A program made the translations under genes and the position numbers. This document shows, piece by piece, positions 46,108-54,372 of a stretch of DNA of 64,000 nucleotides (its first letter is position 1; the number at the start of each line of letters is the position of its first letter). The stretch is from Burkholderia sp. SRS-W-2-2016 (GTDB lineage Bacteria; Pseudomonadota; Gammaproteobacteria; Burkholderiales; Burkholderiaceae): positions 62,001 to 126,000 of the forward strand of contig NZ_MSDV01000052.1 in NCBI RefSeq assembly GCF_001931485.1, given 5' to 3'. The notes beneath the pieces were generated by a model. The model saw nothing but the letters and a program-made list of their open reading frames with translations, was not told where the DNA came from and did no database searches.

Positions 46108-46181
46108 GTTTCCTTCTTCGATGCCGGGCGCGAGCCCGCGAAAGACCAAAAGTTGGCGAATCGTACGCCTCCAAATAAAAA

Positions 46182-46212
46182 GGTGCAACCAAATGCCGCA
46201 CACGGTTGCACC
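46182..46212. promoter_or_regulatory. PutA operator: inverted GTTGCA sites
   Basis: GGTGCAACC at 46182-46190 and GGTTGCACC at 46204-46212 are exact reverse complements with 13 bases between. GTTGCA is the motif bound by the PutA ribbon-helix-helix domain in E. coli. They lie 75-105 bases upstream of putA. Confidence 0.75.
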
Positions 46213-46221
46213 CCCGCCAAC

Positions 46222-46238
46222 GCCTTATGCGACAAGGC
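46222..46238. repeat. dispersed palindrome, copy 2
   Basis: GCCTTATGCGACAAGGC, related to the elements at 22375 and 51204. Confidence 0.55.
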
Positions 46239-46427
46239 TTTGCGGCCGACGACCCGCCTCGCGGCGAGCGCGGTTGCGATCGGTACTTTCCCTGGCGTGA
46301 TTCTTTTTGCATTTGGTCTTATTAAACGACTGCACGCGCCGATATATAGATGCATGGCGACGGGTAGCCCGAAACGGGGTTTCAGGGCACGCAAAAAGAT
46401 AAACGGGGTTATCGAGGGGTCGGTGAG

Positions 46428-46598
46428 ATGGAAAAGTGGCTGGTGATACTGGGCATCTGGGTGATGTGCGCGGCCTGCGCGGTGTTTTTCATTCGAGGTG
46501 CGACCGGCGGCTCGAATCGGCAGGCGGCGGACGAAAAGCCCGGGCGCGCGGGCTCGCGTGAGTCGGGGCGCAAGGCGCGGGCTGCGCTGAACGATTGA
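46428..46598 (+). CDS. small single-pass membrane protein, 56 aa
   Basis: 56 residues, ATG 46428, GAGGGG about 9 bases upstream. One hydrophobic segment, WLVILGIWVMCAACAVFFI (residues ~4-22), is followed by a short polar, basic tail (RQAADEKPGRAGSRESGRKAR). This pattern is that of small inner-membrane proteins with a cytoplasmic C-terminus. It is the only gene between putA (divergent) and the yeiH group (convergent). No family recognised; it could be conserved in the genus because the coding frame has good ribosome-binding and codon signals, but this is not proven. Confidence 0.6.
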   Translation: MEKWLVILGIWVMCAACAVFFIRGATGGSNRQAADEKPGRAGSRESGRKARAALND

Positions 46599-46802
46599 GC
46601 GGCTGAGGGCGGCGGGCGCGACACGCTGTTGCGGCGGTTGCGTGCGTCAGCTCGGGGCTGGCTACGGGCCAGCTGTGGGCCCCCGGCGGGCTTGGGGGCG
46701 CGCGTGGATCGGCGCGTGCCGCGTTTGGGGCGCCGCCCCTTGCCGCGAAGATACGGATCAGCGCGGCAGAACGGCCGCGCGGACCACGTCATAGATGGCG
46801 CA

Positions 46803-47069
46803 CTAGGAGCGCTCGAACTTTGCCTCGAAGCGCGCGCAACTGTCGCCCGGCGACACCAGCTGATCGTGCAACCGGCACAACCGGCTCGCCGCGACGCTGG
46901 CCCCAAATCCCGAACTGAACGCGACGAGTCCCGGAATGCGCTGCTCGAGCGCCCCCCGTTCTTCGACCCGATGCCGGCATGCCGCGCAGCACCGCGCCTC
47001 CCGGAAAACGCGTTGGCCGTTGCGGGCAGGCAACGCCACGCCGCAAAAACGCTCGATCAACGATCTCAC
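46803..47069 (-). CDS. small Cys-rich hypothetical protein, 88 aa
   Basis: 88 residues starting at GTG 47069, only 6 bases after the stop of the YeiH-family gene, so it is probably translationally coupled to it. It carries six cysteines arranged as CCAAC (residues 27-31) and RLCRLHDQLVSPGDSC (about 63-78), which could form a zinc-binding knuckle. The rest is basic and has no membrane segment. The family is not recognised. Linkage to the transporter suggests an accessory or regulatory role, but this is only position-based. Confidence 0.55.
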   Translation of the reverse strand: MRSLIERFCGVALPARNGQRVFREARCCAACRHRVEERGALEQRIPGLVAFSSGFGASVAASRLCRLHDQLVSPGDSCARFEAKFERS

Positions 47070-47075
47070 TTCGGC

Positions 47076-48530
47076 TCACCCAAGACTGTTCCAGTACGAC
47101 GCAAACACGTGCGCGGATAGCAGATAGCCAATCGCAATATTGACCACCACGCCGGCCGTAAACGCGACAAACGGCTTCACGCCGGTCGCCGCGAGCGAGC
47201 GAAAACGCGTGGTCAAACCGATGCTCAGAAAGCAGAACGTGAACGCCCAGGTGCGCAGCACGGTGATCGGCGCAACGAAATCGGGCGTCACGACCTTGCG
47301 GTAATCGGCGAGCGAATAGTGGCTCGCGATCCACGTGACCAGCGCCGACGCGATCACGAAGCCGATCACGAACTTCGGGAAACGCGCCCAGATCTCGCCG
47401 GCATTCGCGCGGGCGTTCACGCCGCTGTCCTGCGCCTCCCAGCGCGTGGTTGCGACGATCGCGAGCACGAACGCCCAGATGCCGATCCAGATGTCGCGGC
47501 CGACCACCTTCATCAGCGTGAACGCCTGCAACGCGGCGTCCGGCGCGCCGGCGATCGCACCGCCCGCGTGCCGCGCGAAATCGCCGTAGGCCTGCGCGGC
47601 GGCGATACCGGCGGCGTCGGCGAACTCGGACGTGCCGATCCATGCGCCGGCGACTGCGGTCGACAGTCCGAGCGAACGGGACGCGAACGGCAGCACGAAA
47701 ATCATCACGATCGCCCACAGCACGACCAGCGTGATTGCGACCGACGCCTGCTCGCGCTTTGCGCGCACCGCGCCGGCAATCGCGATCGCCGCCGACACCC
47801 CGCACACCGCGCCACCGACGCCCAGCACCGCGGCGAAGCGTCGATCGAGTCCGAACCCGCGCGCGGCGAAGAAGATCACGAAGAACGTCACCAGCGACAC
47901 GATGCTCGCCTGCGCGACCGCGACCGGGCCGGCCCACACGAGCAGCGTGAACGGCAGCGTCGCGCCGAGCAGCACGATGCCGACCTTGATGTAAAACTCG
48001 ACCCGCAATCCCGCCGCCAGCCACGCCGGCAGAGTAAACAGATTCGACACGATCAGGCCGAGCGCGAGCGCGACCAGCGGCGGTTCGAGGTTGTACTTCG
48101 ACGCATCGACCCACGCGCCCAGCGTGAGGATCAGCGCGGACGCGACGAACACGACGACGAAGCCGGCCAGAAACGCACCGATACGCTGCTTCAACAGGGC
48201 GACACTCGCGCCGAATAGCAATGCGAATACAGCAAATAGCGCGACGTAGTTAGTCAAATGCCGGCCGATGTCCTGCGCCGCCTGAGCAGCGCTGGACCAT
48301 TTGGCCGGCGCCACCGCCAGCCATCTGATACTGCCGCCCGACGCGAACAGCGCCCACGCGATGACGATCAGCAGCAGTCCGACGCCGGCCGCGAGCCAGT
48401 CCTCAGTTAACGAAAAGCCGTTGCCGCGGGCGCTTTGCGCCGCGGCCCCGCCGTTGTCCTGCGCGCTTTGTGTACCTTCCCGCCGCGCCGGCGCGGCGCC
48501 GGCCGGCACGCTGTGTGGAGTGTCGCTCAT
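47076..48530 (-). CDS. YeiH family putative sulfate exporter
   Basis: 484-residue integral membrane protein with about eleven hydrophobic segments. It opens with a polar, Ala/Gly-rich tail (about residues 1-40), then the first helix GVGLLLIVIAWALFASG. Family features (Pfam PSE, formerly UPF0324) are seen in LALGLIVSNLF, LRVEFYIKVGIVLLGATLPF, GVGGAVCGVSAAIAIAGAVRAKREQ and AGAWIGTSEFADAAGIAAA. The N-terminal extension and overall length are greater than E. coli YeiH (349). Substrate is presumed to be an anion such as sulfate or sulfite-derived; direct evidence is absent. Followed by the Cys-rich small gene. Confidence 0.88.
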   Translation of the reverse strand: MSDTPHSVPAGAAPARREGTQSAQDNGGAAAQSARGNGFSLTEDWLAAGVGLLLIVIAWALFASGGSIRWLAVAPAKWSSAAQAAQDIGRHLTNYVALFAVFALLFGASVALLKQRIGAFLAGFVVVFVASALILTLGAWVDASKYNLEPPLVALALGLIVSNLFTLPAWLAAGLRVEFYIKVGIVLLGATLPFTLLVWAGPVAVAQASIVSLVTFFVIFFAARGFGLDRRFAAVLGVGGAVCGVSAAIAIAGAVRAKREQASVAITLVVLWAIVMIFVLPFASRSLGLSTAVAGAWIGTSEFADAAGIAAAQAYGDFARHAGGAIAGAPDAALQAFTLMKVVGRDIWIGIWAFVLAIVATTRWEAQDSGVNARANAGEIWARFPKFVIGFVIASALVTWIASHYSLADYRKVVTPDFVAPITVLRTWAFTFCFLSIGLTTRFRSLAATGVKPFVAFTAGVVVNIAIGYLLSAHVFASYWNSLG

Positions 48531-48701
48531 GATGGATGCCCCGAGAAAATAGAAGTGGCATCGGCGCGGAGATATTGTCGTTTTGCCCGAAGATGCGCCG
48601 ATTTCGCGACTATAGGCGAGCGCCCGCGCAAAGCGAAACGACCATTCGCTCTATGGATATGACGCAAAGAAGTATGGTGCGCGCGGGCTGGCCGGCTGGC
48701 G

Positions 48702-50954
48702 TCAGATGTCGAGCGGATCGACTTCGAGGTTCCAGCGCAGCACGCCCTTGAGCCCGCGCAACAGCGGCTGCCATGCGCGCAGCGTCGCTTGCAGCGCGGC
48801 CCGCGACGCGCTTTCGATCAGCAGCTGCGCGCGATGCACGTGCATCACCTTGACGATCGTCAACGGCACCGCGTCATAGACGGTCACGCGCGCGGCGGCG
48901 GGGATCTGCGTGAGTTCGGCGGCGGCCTGCTGGAGAAACGCGAGCGCCGCTTCGAGCGTGCGCCCCTCGGCGCGCAGCAGCGCCTGATAGACGAACGGCG
49001 GCAGATGGGCGTCGCGCCGTTCGGCCAGCGTGGAGTTCGCGAAGCCCACGTAGTCGTGGCGGCTCAGCGCGTGGTACAGCGCGTGACGCGGATAGCGCGT
49101 CTGGATCAGCACCTCGCCCGGCAAACCGGCGCGACCGGCGCGACCGCTCACCTGCATCAGCTGCGCGAACAGCCGCTCGCTCGCGCGGAAGTCGTGCGAG
49201 AACAGCGCGGTATCGGCGTTCAGCACGCCGACCAGCGACACGCGCTGGAAATCGTGCCCCTTCGCGATCATCTGCGTGCCGACGAGGATATCGATCTCGC
49301 CCGCGTGCACGTCGGAGAACAGCGCCTGCGCGCTGCCTTTGCGGCGCGTGCTGTCGGCATCGATGCGCAGCACACGGGCGCCCGGCACCGCGCTCGCGAG
49401 CGTCTCTTCGACGCGCTGGGTGCCGCGCCCCATCGGCGCGATATCGACGTTGCCGCATTCCGGGCACGAGCGCGGAATGCGCGATTCCCAGCCGCAGTGA
49501 TGGCAGCGCAGCGCGCGCTCGGGCTTGTGCAACACCACGTAGGCGCTGCAACGCGGACATCCGGCGACCCAACCGCACGCGTCGCACGCGAGCTGGGGCG
49601 CGTAGCCGCGCCGGTTCAGGAACACGAGGCTTTGCTCGCCGCGTTCGAGCCGCGCCTTCAGCGCGGCGACCAGCGGCCCGGACAGCCCCTCGAACGACGC
49701 GCGGCCACGGCGCCGCTCTTCTTCGAGATCGACCAGCCTCACCGTCGGCAGCACCGCGTCCGCGACCGCGCGACGCGACAGCGTGAGCCGCTTGTAGCGA
49801 CCCTGGTCGGCCTGCCACCAGCTTTCCAGCGACGGCGTCGCCGAGCCGAGCACGACCGGCACGCCGAGCTGCTTCGCACGATAGATCGCCAGATCGCGCG
49901 CCGAGTAGCGCAGCCCTTCCTGCTGCTTGTAGGCCGGATCGTGCTCCTCGTCGACGACGATGATCGCCAGTTGCGGCAGCGACGCGAGCACCGCGAGCCG
50001 CGTGCCGAGCACGATGCGCGCGCGGCCGCTGTGCGCGGCGAACCAGTGGCGGGCCCGTTCGCCTTCCGCGAGGCCGCTGTGCAGCGTGACGATCGCGCTG
50101 CTGTCGAGCGCCGCGAAGCGGGCGCGGAACGCGGCTTCGAACTGCGGCGTCAGGTTGATTTCGGGGACCAGCACCAGCGCCTGCGCGTCGGGCTTCGCGG
50201 CCAGGATTTCGGCCAGCGCGCGCAGGTACACCTCGGTCTTGCCACTGCCCGTCACGCCGTGCAGCAGGAACGGCGCGAAGCCGTCGGCGTCGCGAATCGC
50301 TTCGACGGCAGCGTCCTGTTCGTCGGTGAGCGTCGGGAGGGCCGGCGCGGGTGCGTCCGGCAAGGCGGCGGCAGGCACCGCGGCTGCTTCGATCACGTCG
50401 AGTTCGACCCATCCGGACGACTGCCACGCGTCGAGCGTCGCCACCGCCTTCGGATGCAGCCCGCGGGCATCGGCCGCGAGCAGATAGTCGCTGTCGACGA
50501 GCGCCTGCGCGAGCTTTCTGAGCGCCGACGCGCGGGCGGGCAGCGCCTCGGGCAATGCCGCGCGACCTTCGGGTGTGAGCCGGTAACGTTCTTCGGGGGC
50601 GAATAGCCGCGACCAGCGCGACGCATCGCGCAACGCCTGCGGCAATGCGGGCAGCGCGACTTCGCCGAGACCGCGTTGGTAGTAGTCGGCGGCAAACGCG
50701 GCGAGCGCGAGCCAGTTTTCCGACAGCGGCGGGCAGGCGGTGCAGATTTTATCCACAGCCTTCAGACGCTCGGCCGGCACCTCGCTGTGAGCAGTCACTT
50801 CGCAGACGAGCCCCACCACATGCCGCTTGCCGAACGGCACGCTGACGAGCGCGCCCGGCACAGCCGCTGCGGCGACTTCCGGCGTCGCGCAGCGATAGTC
50901 GAACAGGGTCGGCAGCGGATGGTCCAGCGCGACGCGGACGAATACTTCGTTCAC
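48702..50954 (-). CDS. priA: primosomal protein N' (replication restart helicase)
   Basis: 750-residue superfamily II DNA helicase that reloads DnaB at stalled forks. An N-terminal DNA-binding domain (residues ~1-200; VFVRVALDHPLPTLFDY) is followed by the helicase core with Walker A HGVTGSGKTEVYLRAL (about residue 245), DEEHD box, and GSATPSLES. The zinc module CDACGWVAGCPRCSAYVVLH plus LRCHHC and CPECGNVDI (about 460-505) is typical, with paired CxxC sites. C-terminal GTQMIAKGHDFQRVSLVGVL and SGRAGR complete the motifs. Single gene downstream of hemE on the same strand. Confidence 0.97.
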   Translation of the reverse strand: MNEVFVRVALDHPLPTLFDYRCATPEVAAAAVPGALVSVPFGKRHVVGLVCEVTAHSEVPAERLKAVDKICTACPPLSENWLALAAFAADYYQRGLGEVALPALPQALRDASRWSRLFAPEERYRLTPEGRAALPEALPARASALRKLAQALVDSDYLLAADARGLHPKAVATLDAWQSSGWVELDVIEAAAVPAAALPDAPAPALPTLTDEQDAAVEAIRDADGFAPFLLHGVTGSGKTEVYLRALAEILAAKPDAQALVLVPEINLTPQFEAAFRARFAALDSSAIVTLHSGLAEGERARHWFAAHSGRARIVLGTRLAVLASLPQLAIIVVDEEHDPAYKQQEGLRYSARDLAIYRAKQLGVPVVLGSATPSLESWWQADQGRYKRLTLSRRAVADAVLPTVRLVDLEEERRRGRASFEGLSGPLVAALKARLERGEQSLVFLNRRGYAPQLACDACGWVAGCPRCSAYVVLHKPERALRCHHCGWESRIPRSCPECGNVDIAPMGRGTQRVEETLASAVPGARVLRIDADSTRRKGSAQALFSDVHAGEIDILVGTQMIAKGHDFQRVSLVGVLNADTALFSHDFRASERLFAQLMQVSGRAGRAGLPGEVLIQTRYPRHALYHALSRHDYVGFANSTLAERRDAHLPPFVYQALLRAEGRTLEAALAFLQQAAAELTQIPAAARVTVYDAVPLTIVKVMHVHRAQLLIESASRAALQATLRAWQPLLRGLKGVLRWNLEVDPLDI

Positions 50955-51419
50955 GCGGCGCGGGCAAGCAGGCAGGGGGAGGCGGCGTGGAACCGCGGCG
51001 CGCGAAGTGACGCACAGGAGGCGACGGGGTCGAAGTTAAAGTAGTACTTCAATTTCGCCGCTAAGTTTTGGATTCCGCTGAACAATTGCACTCGGCCCCG
51101 CGCCCTGTGGATAACTTTGTTAAGAACTTCCCTTCCGAAGCCCGCAAACCGCGTGGCGACGGCCTTGTGTGGGGTTTCGCACATTTCCTCTTGACTCCGG
51201 CAAAGCCTTGCCAGACAAGGCTTAGATCAAATTCGCCGAGAATTTGCAAGGGTCGGGGCACGATTAAATGCTCTACCGCGCCGCAGCGTGGCCAATGTGT
51301 ATAAGTCAAGCCTTGACAATCACAAGATCGCCATCTGACGGCGGATGTAGCGAGTTTTTAACCTTGGCCCCGGATCCCGTTTCGCTGCATCGCACCAAAA
51401 AGTGGTAACGATTACAGCT
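50955..51419. other. gene-free stretch between priA and hemE
   Basis: 465 bases with no supportable gene. It contains a dispersed-type palindrome at 51204-51222 and a lower-GC segment, and must hold the priA promoter on the minus strand. Confidence 0.6.
51204..51222. repeat. dispersed palindrome, copy 3
   Basis: AGCCTTGCCAGACAAGGCT, 16 of 19 positions shared with 22375-22393; flanking A/T extends the arms to AAGCCTTG/CAAGGCTT. Confidence 0.6.
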
Positions 51420-52520
51420 TTACGCCGGTTTATGCGCGCCGCTTCGAATCGCGCGGCTGTGACGATGTACTTCGTCGACCAGTTCGGCCACATGCTCGGG
51501 CGGCGTGAACTGCGAAATGCCGTGGCCGAGATTGAAAACGTGGCCCGGGTGGTTGCCGAAGCTGTCGAGCACCGCGCGCGCTTCCATGCGGATCACGGCG
51601 GGCGGCGCGAACAGCACCGACGGGTCGATATTGCCCTGAAGCGCGACCTTGCCGCCGACGCGCTCGCGCGCGCGGCCGAGATTCACGGTCCAGTCGAGGC
51701 CGACCGCATCGACGCCGCTCGCGGCGATCTCGTCGAGCCACAGGCCGCCGCCCTTCGTGAACGCGATCACCGGCACCTTCTCGCCGTCGTGCTCACGCTT
51801 GAGCTGGCTGACCACCTGCTGGATGTAATGCAGCGAGAAGCGTTGATAGATGCCGTCGGCGAGCGCCCCGCCCCATGTGTCGAAAATCATCACTGCCTGC
51901 GCGCCGGCTTCGATCTGCGCGTTCAGATACGCGGCGACCGACTGCGCGTTGATTTCGAGGATTCGCTGCAGCAGATCGGGGCGCGCGTACAGCATCGATT
52001 TGACGGTGCGGAAGTCCGCCGAGCCGCCGCCTTCGACCATGTAGCACGCGAGCGTCCACGGGCTGCCCGAGAAGCCGATCAGCGGCACCCGCTGGCGGCC
52101 CTGCGCGTCCTTCAGCGCGGTGCGGATTTCGCGCACCGCGTCGGTCACGTAGCGCAGCGTGGCGTCGATGTCGGGCACCGCGAGACGCGCGACGTCGTCT
52201 TCGGTTCGCACCGGCCGCGCGAATTTCGGCCCCTCGCCGTTCACGAACTCGAGACCGAGGCCCATTGCGTCGGGCACGGTCAGGATGTCGGAGAACAGGA
52301 TCGCGGCGTCGAGCGGATAGCGGTCGAGCGGCTGCAACGTGACTTCCGTCGCGTAAGCCGGATTCTTCGCGAGGCCCAGGAAACTGCCCGCGCGACCACG
52401 CGTAGCGTTGTATTCCGGCAGGTAGCGGCCCGCCTGGCGCATCAGCCAGATCGGGGTGTAATCGGTCGGCTGGCGCAGCAACGCGCGCAGGAAGGTGTCG
52501 TTCAGGAGTTGATTGGCCAC
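51420..52520 (-). CDS. hemE: uroporphyrinogen decarboxylase
   Basis: 366-residue cytoplasmic enzyme that decarboxylates uroporphyrinogen III to coproporphyrinogen III in heme synthesis. GTG 52520 is chosen because the product then opens ANQLLNDTFLRALLRQPTDY, as in other Burkholderia HemE proteins; the longer frame upstream adds 50 residues of no known similarity. Signature segments: IWLMRQAGRYLPEY (UROD motif 1), GLGLEFVNGEGP, IGFSGSPWTLACYMVEGGGS (motif 2), and FDTWGGALADG. It is co-directional with priA downstream and divergent from the pheC-like gene. Confidence 0.97.
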   Translation of the reverse strand: MANQLLNDTFLRALLRQPTDYTPIWLMRQAGRYLPEYNATRGRAGSFLGLAKNPAYATEVTLQPLDRYPLDAAILFSDILTVPDAMGLGLEFVNGEGPKFARPVRTEDDVARLAVPDIDATLRYVTDAVREIRTALKDAQGRQRVPLIGFSGSPWTLACYMVEGGGSADFRTVKSMLYARPDLLQRILEINAQSVAAYLNAQIEAGAQAVMIFDTWGGALADGIYQRFSLHYIQQVVSQLKREHDGEKVPVIAFTKGGGLWLDEIAASGVDAVGLDWTVNLGRARERVGGKVALQGNIDPSVLFAPPAVIRMEARAVLDSFGNHPGHVFNLGHGISQFTPPEHVAELVDEVHRHSRAIRSGAHKPA

Positions 52521-52736
52521 GTTGCGTACGACTGAAGAGCTGAGGACAAGCGGGCATTTTACCGGACCCGGCTCGCCCCATTGCGGGTGATCGAGGCAAT
52601 AACGCTTGCGCCGGCGCACCCGCGACGCCGGATTCACCACGCGCGCCCTGGCTGAATGGCCGATGTTCAAGCGCGCGCTGCCAAGCTACTATCCGACAGC
52701 CTTATCGACTAAATACACACATCACAAGGAGACTCG

Positions 52737-53561
52737 ATGAACAAGGCAGCACTCGCACTGCTCGGCGCACTCGCCGGCGTTCTGATGCACAGCGGCGCGG
52801 CCAGCGCGCAAACCGCCACGGCCACTGCAGCCACTGCAGCCACCCCGACCGCCGCCGCGCCGTCCCGGCTCGACGAGGTCATCAGCCGCGGCACGCTGCG
52901 CGCGTGCACGACCGGCGACTACAAGCCCTATTCGTTCTACAAGGGCGACGGCCAGTTCGAAGGGATCGACATCGACATGGCGGAGTCGCTCGCCAAGTCG
53001 CTCGGCGTGAAGACCGAGTTCGTGAAGACCTCGTGGTCGAATCTGATGAACGACTTCGTGGCGAAATGCGACATCGGCATCGGCGGCGTGTCGCCGATCC
53101 TCGAGCGGCAAAAGCGCGCGTTCTTCACGCAGGCTTATATGATCGACGGCAAAACGCCGATCGTCCGCTGCGACGACGTCAGTAAATTCCAGACCGTCGC
53201 GCAGATCGATCAGCCGAACGTGCGCGTGATCGTCAATCCGGGCGGCACCAACGAGCGCTTCGCGAAGCAGTTCTTCCAGCACGCGAACGTGACCGTCTAT
53301 CCGGACAACGTGACGATCTTCAAGCAGATCCTCGCCGGCAAGGCGGACGTGATGGTCACCGATGCGTCGGAGACGCTGCTGCAGCAGAAATTGAATCCGG
53401 GGCTGTGCTCGGTGCATCCGGACAAGCCGTTCCAGTACGGCGAGAAGGCCTGGCTGCTGCCGCGCGGCGACGTCGCGTTCCAGCAGTACGTCGATCAGTG
53501 GCTGCATCTCGCACGGGCCACCGGCGAATATCAGGCGATTTCCGACAAGTGGCTGAAGTAG
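52737..53561 (+). CDS. pheC: cyclohexadienyl dehydratase / periplasmic arogenate-prephenate dehydratase
   Basis: 274 residues with a Sec signal peptide (MNKAALALLGALAGVLMHSG, cleavage near ASA-Q) and an Ala/Thr-rich linker, so it is exported. The mature protein is a solute-binding fold and follows Pseudomonas aeruginosa PheC closely: TTGDYKPYSFY, FEGIDIDMAESLAKSLGV, TSWSNLMNDF, YMIDGKTPIVRCDD, AQIDQPNVRVIVNPGGTNERFAKQ, YPDNVTIF, GKADVMVTDA and VDQWLHLA. PheC converts prephenate to phenylpyruvate and arogenate to phenylalanine in the periplasm. The Asn-Pro-Gly-Gly-Thr stretch and terminal Glu-rich pocket residues fit the enzyme rather than a plain amino-acid binding protein, which is the alternative reading. 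Confidence 0.85.
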   Translation: MNKAALALLGALAGVLMHSGAASAQTATATAATAATPTAAAPSRLDEVISRGTLRACTTGDYKPYSFYKGDGQFEGIDIDMAESLAKSLGVKTEFVKTSWSNLMNDFVAKCDIGIGGVSPILERQKRAFFTQAYMIDGKTPIVRCDDVSKFQTVAQIDQPNVRVIVNPGGTNERFAKQFFQHANVTVYPDNVTIFKQILAGKADVMVTDASETLLQQKLNPGLCSVHPDKPFQYGEKAWLLPRGDVAFQQYVDQWLHLARATGEYQAISDKWLK

Positions 53562-54029
53562 TCAGGTAAGCAATGGTCGCCTGCCTCTGGTTACGTTTAC
53601 CGGACGCAGGCGGCCAGCCGGGACTCGAACGATCGTGTAACCAGGCGCGACGTTGCAGGTTGCATGCACGAGGCCCGCACAAGTCCGCTCATACTCAATG
53701 CGACCCTATTTCGTACGGCGGCCCACGCAGACAAAACTATTGCGACGCACCACTTTCGTCTGCTCTGACCGACAGAAATTCGGGCCAGTTTTGCGACTCT
53801 TGTAACAGCGCAAACCCGCGCTGCAACCGATGCATATGCAACCATTTAATGCGCAATCCACTGATCTATTTATGCCGCATTATGCGTCGCGAATAGCATC
53901 AATCGGCCGTATGAGATTGCGCGATAGTCATCGGTAAATGTTACGTTTCAAACATTTTATTTTGGCAATAAATCCCGCAGCGCCTTATCTGGCGGGCGTT
54001 ACAACCTGAAACACTTTGTTACGGCCTTC
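53562..54029. other. gene-free, AT-rich stretch
   Basis: 468 bases after pheC with AT-rich segments near 53860-53970. No gene, repeat or terminator I can support. May hold regulatory sequences for the small frame or putative RNA to the right. Confidence 0.5.
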
Positions 54030-54200
54030 CTAGAGTAATTCGCCCACAATGCCCTCAACGGTTTCAACACGGATGTGGCTGGGTGCGTGGTGTGAGCGGA
54101 TACGATGCACTTGCCGGTCGGCGCATGCCGAAGCCCTGTGAAGGGGCATCCCTGCTGGGGCCGTAATTCGACGCAGGGTCGTCGTGATAGTCGGTCCCAT
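54030..54200 (-). CDS. small hypothetical protein, 56 aa
   Basis: 56-codon frame from ATG 54200, with a strong GAGGAG 8 bases upstream. The product (MGPTITTTLRRITAPAGMPL at its start) is basic, has no membrane segment and matches no family that I know. The ribosome-binding site is the main support. A hairpin with a T tract at 54241 points the other way, so the two transcripts would diverge or the region may hold a small RNA instead. Confidence 0.4.
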   Translation of the reverse strand: MGPTITTTLRRITAPAGMPLHRASACADRQVHRIRSHHAPSHIRVETVEGIVGELL

Positions 54201-54240
54201 CTTTGGTCTCCTCGCGCTAACCCCGTAGCGTGTGGTTTTT

Positions 54241-54266
54241 AGCGGGCTCCAGGCCCGCTTTTTTTT
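54241..54266 (+). terminator. rho-independent terminator on the plus strand, no gene assigned
   Basis: AGCGGGC-TCCAG-GCCCGCT hairpin followed by TTTTTTTT. The T tract is only on the plus strand, so it ends a rightward transcript for which no protein gene is visible in the preceding 680 bases. Confidence 0.85.
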
Positions 54267-54372
54267 CGCCTGTACAAACGTTTGCGAGGCGGAAATAGCC
54301 CCCACGTCGCGACGTTTGGCTACCCCTTCTTTCCTGTCGCAGCGGGCCCCGGTACAAGCGGCGCGCCTCGCG

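Noticed and set aside
42160..46446. Plus-strand frame of about 1400 codons opposite putA
   Set aside because: Antisense of a high-GC gene; putA is complete with all motifs on the minus strand.
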